From: Bacteroidota bacterium
GTDB taxonomy: Bacteria > Bacteroidota > Bacteroidia > NS11-12g > UBA955
NCBI GenBank assembly: GCA_030830065.1
Contig: JAURNR010000049.1
Location: 1 to 53,245, forward strand
Direction: 5' to 3'
Length of the DNA: 53,245 nt
This document shows, one piece after another, positions 48,872-53,245 of the stretch (position 1 is its first letter; each line of letters opens with the position of its first letter). The position numbers and the translations under genes are program-made. Below the pieces are notes generated by a model that ran no database searches, was not told the DNA's origin, and saw only the letters and a list, made by a program, of their open reading frames with translations.

Positions 48872-50164
48872 TTATTGTCTTTTGTCTATTGGGACAAATT
48901 CACGCAATGTTGCACCTGTATAAATTTGTCTAGGACGAGCAATAGGATGTTTATCTCGGCGCATCTCTTGCCATTGACTAACCCAACCTGGGAGACGACC
49001 TAAGGCAAATAATACGGTAAAGAAATCAGTTGGGAATCCTAATGCACGATAAATAATTCCAGAATAGAAGTCTACGTTAGGGAATAATTTGCGTTCAACA
49101 AAATATGGGTCTTTTAAAGCGGCTTGTTCGAGTTCTTTTGCGATTTCTAATACGGGGTCATTAACTCCCAATTTGGCCAATACTTCATCTGCAGATGATT
49201 TTATTATCTTGGCTCTTGGGTCGAAATTTTTATATACTCTGTGTCCAAAACCCATTAAGCGGAATGGATCGTTTTTATCTTTTGCTTTATCGAGATACTT
49301 CTGAACATCTCCACCGTCATTTTTAATGTTTTCTAACATTTCCAATACCTCTTGGTTAGCACCTCCATGAAGAGGTCCCCAAAGTGCGCTAATGCCTGCA
49401 GCGATACTGCTGTATAAACTTGCTTGGCTTGACCCAACTACACGAACGGTACTAGCAGAACAGTTCTGCTCGTGATCGGCATGTAGAATTAACAGTTTAT
49501 TCATAGCCTTTACGACTACTGGGTCAGGAGTGTAGTTTGGATCTGCAACCTGTCCGAATGACATATTCAAGAAGTTGGTTACGTAGTTTAGGTTGTTCTT
49601 TGGGTATACCGTTGGGTGACCATTTTGCTTTTTAAATATCATTGCGCAAATTGTTGGCATTTTAGCCATCAATCTTATCACTGTGCGGTTGATTGCTTCT
49701 TCTGGTCTATTTGGATTTAACGCTTTTGGATAATAAAGGCTTAATGCAGAAATCATGCTACTTAACTGACCCATTGGATGACTTCCCGTTGGGAAAGCTT
49801 TAAACATTGCGTCCAACCCTTCATTAACTAAGGTATGCGAACTTATACTAGTTTCAAATAATTCAAGTTCTGATTTATTTGGTAATTTTCCATAAAGAAT
49901 TAAGTAAGAAACTTCCAAAAAGGAGCAGTTTTCAGCTAGGTCTTCTATACTGTAGCCTCTATGTCGAAGGATACCCTTTTCTCCATCGAGGAATGTAATT
50001 TCACTTGTTGTAGAGCCCGTATTTTTATACCCAGGATCTAATGTAATGTGGCCTGTTTTACCTCTTAAGGTTGAAATGTCAATGGCTTTTTCTCCCTCTG
50101 AACCTGTAATTACGGGAAATTCATATTCTTTTCCCTCTAGCGTGATTTTTGCAATTTCTGACAT
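48872..50164 (-). CDS. gltA: Citrate synthase
   Basis: GILRHRGYSIEDLA, HADHEQNCSASTVRVVGSS, GPLHGGANQEVL, GFGHRVYKNFDPRAKI. Confidence 0.97.
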   Translation of the reverse strand: MSEIAKITLEGKEYEFPVITGSEGEKAIDISTLRGKTGHITLDPGYKNTGSTTSEITFLDGEKGILRHRGYSIEDLAENCSFLEVSYLILYGKLPNKSELELFETSISSHTLVNEGLDAMFKAFPTGSHPMGQLSSMISALSLYYPKALNPNRPEEAINRTVIRLMAKMPTICAMIFKKQNGHPTVYPKNNLNYVTNFLNMSFGQVADPNYTPDPVVVKAMNKLLILHADHEQNCSASTVRVVGSSQASLYSSIAAGISALWGPLHGGANQEVLEMLENIKNDGGDVQKYLDKAKDKNDPFRLMGFGHRVYKNFDPRAKIIKSSADEVLAKLGVNDPVLEIAKELEQAALKDPYFVERKLFPNVDFYSGIIYRALGFPTDFFTVLFALGRLPGWVSQWQEMRRDKHPIARPRQIYTGATLREFVPIDKRQ

Positions 50165-50182
50165 ATCTTTTTTGGAATTTTA

Positions 50183-50214
50183 CAAATATAGTCAGAAACA
50201 AAGGCTGTTTCAAA
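50183..50214 (-). promoter_or_regulatory. gltA promoter with -33 and -7 elements
   Basis: Minus-strand TTTG-N20-TATATTTG, 18 nt before the ATG at 50164. Confidence 0.65.
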
Positions 50215-50239
50215 TGATTGAACAAACTTTAAACAACCT

Positions 50240-50494
50240 TTAACGAACTTCTAACTCTTTTAACCCTTTAGCTGTAAGTTGAAACTTTACCTTTAAAATA
50301 GCATCCATATTCACTGTAAGTTTTTGTTGATTCGAGGAATCTAGGGCTTTTATATAGCGGTGGTGTAATAGTTGTTTTACAATATCTATAATTACGGGTT
50401 TGCTGAGATTTATTTCATCTATAATAGATTCTAATGCTTCTGCATGAATCATTCGCTCCATAACTAGTATTTCATCACCACCAACCTCCAGCAT
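50240..50494 (-). CDS. Small protein, possible winged-helix-like fold
   Basis: 84-aa ORF abutting lysS; ESIIDEINLSKPVIIDIVKQLLHHRYIKAL reads like a helix-turn-helix segment. Confidence 0.55.
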   Translation of the reverse strand: MLEVGGDEILVMERMIHAEALESIIDEINLSKPVIIDIVKQLLHHRYIKALDSSNQQKLTVNMDAILKVKFQLTAKGLKELEVR

Positions 50495-52009
50495 TTAAAG
50501 TCCTTTTTCGGTGCGCATTTGTGGGAAGAAAAGTACTTCCTGAATAGATGATTGATTGGTTAACATCATTGTCAATCTATCGATCCCTATTCCTAAACCA
50601 CTGGTTGGGGGCATGCCGTATTCTAGAGATCTAATAAAATCATGATCCATTGCCATTGCCTCTTCATCACCTCTTTCAGCTAGTTTTAATTGTTCTTCAA
50701 AACGTTCCTTTTGGTCAATTGGATCATTCAATTCAGAGTATGCATTTGCTATTTCTTTACCATTGACAAAAAGCTCAAATCGTTCTACTAAACCTTCTTT
50801 TTCTCTGTGCTTTTTGGTTAAAGGACTCATTTCGATAGGGTAGTCTGTGATAAAGGTAGGTTGTATCAAATGTCCTTCAGCGGTAGATCCAAAAATTTCA
50901 TCTATTAGTTTTCCTGTTCCCATATCTGAAGTTACTTCACAACCGATACTCTTGGCAAACTGACCAAGTTCTTCTTCAGATTTACCTTCAATATCAAAAT
51001 TTGCATAATTTTTAATTGCTTCTGCCATTGTCAGACGTTGATAAGGACGAGCAAATGAGATTTTGTTATCACCAACTTGTGCATCTGTATTTCCATTAAC
51101 ATCTAAAGCCGCCTTTTCAATCATTTCTTCCACAAAGTCCATCATCCAGTAATAGTCCTTGTAAGCAACATAAATTTCTAAACCGGTAAATTCTGGGTTA
51201 TGAGTTCTATCGATACCTTCGTTTCTGAAGTTTTTTGCAAATTCATAGACACCATCAAATCCTCCAACAATTAATCTTTTTAAGTATAACTCATTTGCAA
51301 TCCTTAAATAAAGCGGCATATCTAGCGCATTGTGGTGAGTTTTAAATGGTCTTGCTGCTGCACCTCCATGAATGGCTTGTAATATCGGAGTTTCAACTTC
51401 TAGATAGCCTTTGTTGTTAAAAAGATTTCGCAAGCTTTGTACTAATCTGCTGCGTTTAAGGAAGATATCCTTTTTCTCTGGGTTGACAATTAAATCAACG
51501 TAACGCATTCTGTATCGAGCCTCTGGGTCGGTAAAAGCGTCGTAAACAACCCCATCTTTTTCTTTTGGAAGAGGCAATGGGTTTAGACATTTTGATAATA
51601 ATGTTAATGAACTTACATGGATGGAAATTTCACCAGTTTTCGTTAAAAAAACATAGCCTTTAACCCCAATTATATCCCCAATATCTAGTAGTTTTTTAAA
51701 AACAGTATTGTAGAGTGTTTTATCCTCCTCTGTGCAAATTTCGTCTCGATTAACATAAATTTGAATTTTCGCACTGCTATCTTGAATTACCGCAAACGCG
51801 GCTTTTCCCATTATACGACGTGCCATTAAACGACCAGCAATTACAACTTCTTTGTAGTTATCTGGGTTACTTTCAAAGTTTGATAATATATCTTGAGCAG
51901 TTGTATTTATAGGAAAAAGTTCTGCAGGAAAAGGGTCAATTCCGAGTGATCTTAACTCAGAAAGAGATTCTCTTCTTAGTCGTTGTTGTTCGTTAATACT
52001 TGGTTCCAT
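50495..52009 (-). CDS. lysS: Lysyl-tRNA synthetase, class II
   Basis: [19 protein letters not shown]-type [43 protein letters not shown]. Confidence 0.97.
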   Translation of the reverse strand: MEPSINEQQRLRRESLSELRSLGIDPFPAELFPINTTAQDILSNFESNPDNYKEVVIAGRLMARRIMGKAAFAVIQDSSAKIQIYVNRDEICTEEDKTLYNTVFKKLLDIGDIIGVKGYVFLTKTGEISIHVSSLTLLSKCLNPLPLPKEKDGVVYDAFTDPEARYRMRYVDLIVNPEKKDIFLKRSRLVQSLRNLFNNKGYLEVETPILQAIHGGAAARPFKTHHNALDMPLYLRIANELYLKRLIVGGFDGVYEFAKNFRNEGIDRTHNPEFTGLEIYVAYKDYYWMMDFVEEMIEKAALDVNGNTDAQVGDNKISFARPYQRLTMAEAIKNYANFDIEGKSEEELGQFAKSIGCEVTSDMGTGKLIDEIFGSTAEGHLIQPTFITDYPIEMSPLTKKHREKEGLVERFELFVNGKEIANAYSELNDPIDQKERFEEQLKLAERGDEEAMAMDHDFIRSLEYGMPPTSGLGIGIDRLTMMLTNQSSIQEVLFFPQMRTEKGL

Positions 52010-52022
52010 GCGAAATGAATCG

Positions 52023-52030
52023 CAAAGTTA
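52023..52030 (-). promoter_or_regulatory. -7 box for lysS
   Basis: Minus-strand TAACTTTG, 13 nt before the ATG at 52009. Confidence 0.5.
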
Positions 52031-52043
52031 GCCAATTTTTATA

Positions 52044-52712
52044 CTATAAATTATTTGTAGAAGAATTATCTGTGTTTGATTCAGATGTTTCTTTGGAGAA
52101 TATAATTGAAGGAGACGGTAGGGTAAACCATTTTTGAGCAATTATCATTATCGCAACTCCCACAGTGATACAGGCATCTGCGAAGTTCCAAATTGGAGCA
52201 AAAAACACAAAATGCTGTCCACCTATAAACGGAATCCAATCTGCAGGAACACCCTCGTAAATAGGGGCGTAAAACATGTCAACAACGTGTCCTTCAAACC
52301 AAGTTGCGACATATCCATTAATATCGTCAAAGACAACGCCATAGAAAATAGAATCAATTATATTTCCTATTGCACCAGCTAGAACTAAAGCCAATGATAA
52401 TATTAATCCTCTGTGATATTTACCTTTAATTATGGATATTAAATATATAATTCCAAAAGCAGAAACTAGGATTCGGAAAAACGTAAGAATCAACTTTCCT
52501 ACTTTACCACCACCAAAGAGTTTCATACCGAAGGCCATGCCTTCATTCTCTATAAAATAGAGTTTAAACCAATCGTCAAAAACCGTGTAAGATTCACCAT
52601 AAATAAAGTGTGTCTTTACATAAATTTTAATTAATTGATCCGCTAGCACCGCCCCTAATAACACGGCAAATGCTAAAATCCAGCGGTTTCTTTCGGCTTT
52701 GAGAGACTCCAA
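52044..52712 (-). CDS. lspA: Lipoprotein signal peptidase
   Basis: ENEGMAFGM, GAIGNIIDSIFYGVVFD, WNFADACITVG. Confidence 0.95.
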   Translation of the reverse strand: MESLKAERNRWILAFAVLLGAVLADQLIKIYVKTHFIYGESYTVFDDWFKLYFIENEGMAFGMKLFGGGKVGKLILTFFRILVSAFGIIYLISIIKGKYHRGLILSLALVLAGAIGNIIDSIFYGVVFDDINGYVATWFEGHVVDMFYAPIYEGVPADWIPFIGGQHFVFFAPIWNFADACITVGVAIMIIAQKWFTLPSPSIIFSKETSESNTDNSSTNNL

Positions 52713-52714
52713 GA

Positions 52715-53092
52715 CTATCGCTTTATTTTAGCTTCTACAGTTTGAGTAGTATGAGGAACGAGCATTAACCTTTCTTTAGGAATTAGCTTTCCGGAAGTTT
52801 TACAAACACCATAAGTTTTATTTGATATTCTCACCAAAGCCGCCTCCAAACTTTTAATAAATTTTAATTGGTGTGCCGCTAATTGATTTAAACTTTCCTT
52901 TTCTAATGTATCAGCACCATCATCTAAAGTGAGGTAATTGTTATTACCACAATCACCACCATTTCCACTGCCATTTTTTAATTGACCTTGTAAAGTTTTG
53001 AATTCAGATTTTGCCGAGTCCAATTTCTTCATGATGATAGCTTTGAACTCTTCTAATTCAGTATCGGTGTAACGGGTTTTTTCTTTTTCCAT
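52715..53092 (-). CDS. TraR/DksA family protein with degenerate zinc finger
   Basis: DDGADTLEKESLNQLAAHQLKFIKSLEAALVRISNKTYGVCKTSGKLIPKERLMLVPH. Confidence 0.88.
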   Translation of the reverse strand: MEKEKTRYTDTELEEFKAIIMKKLDSAKSEFKTLQGQLKNGSGNGGDCGNNNYLTLDDGADTLEKESLNQLAAHQLKFIKSLEAALVRISNKTYGVCKTSGKLIPKERLMLVPHTTQTVEAKIKR

Positions 53093-53097
53093 AGACT

Positions 53098-53245
53098 TTA
53101 ACTTTTTATAATTTTCAAAAATAGGGGTTTTTCGTATACTTCTGTTTCATGTTCGGCTACTGAATCGTTAAACGAAATACTAGACGCAAGTACCTCAGAA
53201 GCAATGTATTGAGTGTGGTTTTGTACACTTTCTTGTAGCTCGGAG
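53098..53245 (-). CDS. ileS: Isoleucyl-tRNA synthetase, C-terminal end (partial)
   Basis: Minus-strand frame open to the window edge: ...SELQESVQNHTQYIASEVLASSISFNDSVAEHETEVYEKPLFLKIIKS*. Resembles an IleRS C-terminal tail; ileS-dksA-lspA order is common in Bacteroidota. Confidence 0.6.
   Translation of the reverse strand, partial: SELQESVQNHTQYIASEVLASSISFNDSVAEHETEVYEKPLFLKIIKS

Overview
Compact, AT-rich segment of a Bacteroidota (Flavobacteriia-like) chromosome with about 40 protein genes. No tRNA, rRNA, IS element or CRISPR array was seen. Most content is housekeeping: lpxK, gldH, comM/yifB, rsmD, coaD, pyrE, purK, frr, purF-like, uppS, bamA, metH (lacking the homocysteine domain), a fused E1 2-oxoacid dehydrogenase, uvrB, gltA, lysS, lspA, a DksA-like protein and the 3' end of ileS. 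The most interesting items are: (1) a 1090-aa M1 metallopeptidase whose C-terminal half looks like an Omp85-type outer-membrane barrel with a GGGLNLRGY motif, coupled to a small membrane protein; (2) a secreted SKYDAD-repeat protein resembling the DUF6150/septknot (7_1 knot) family, with symmetric 39-39-48-39-39 nt repeat spacing; (3) an MbnP/MbnH-like pair (copper-binding protein plus diheme MauG-type oxidase) with no methanobactin genes in view; (4) a recurring TAnnTTTG promoter box 4-7 nt upstream of many start codons, predicting leaderless mRNAs and correcting several ORF starts; (5) a giant T9SS-type lipase/beta-helix protein open to the left window edge; (6) two perfect inverted repeats between gltA and a TonB receptor; (7) NUDIX and pyrE genes whose divergent start codons overlap in one CATG. 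Family assignments were made by recognising sequence motifs; no database search was run.
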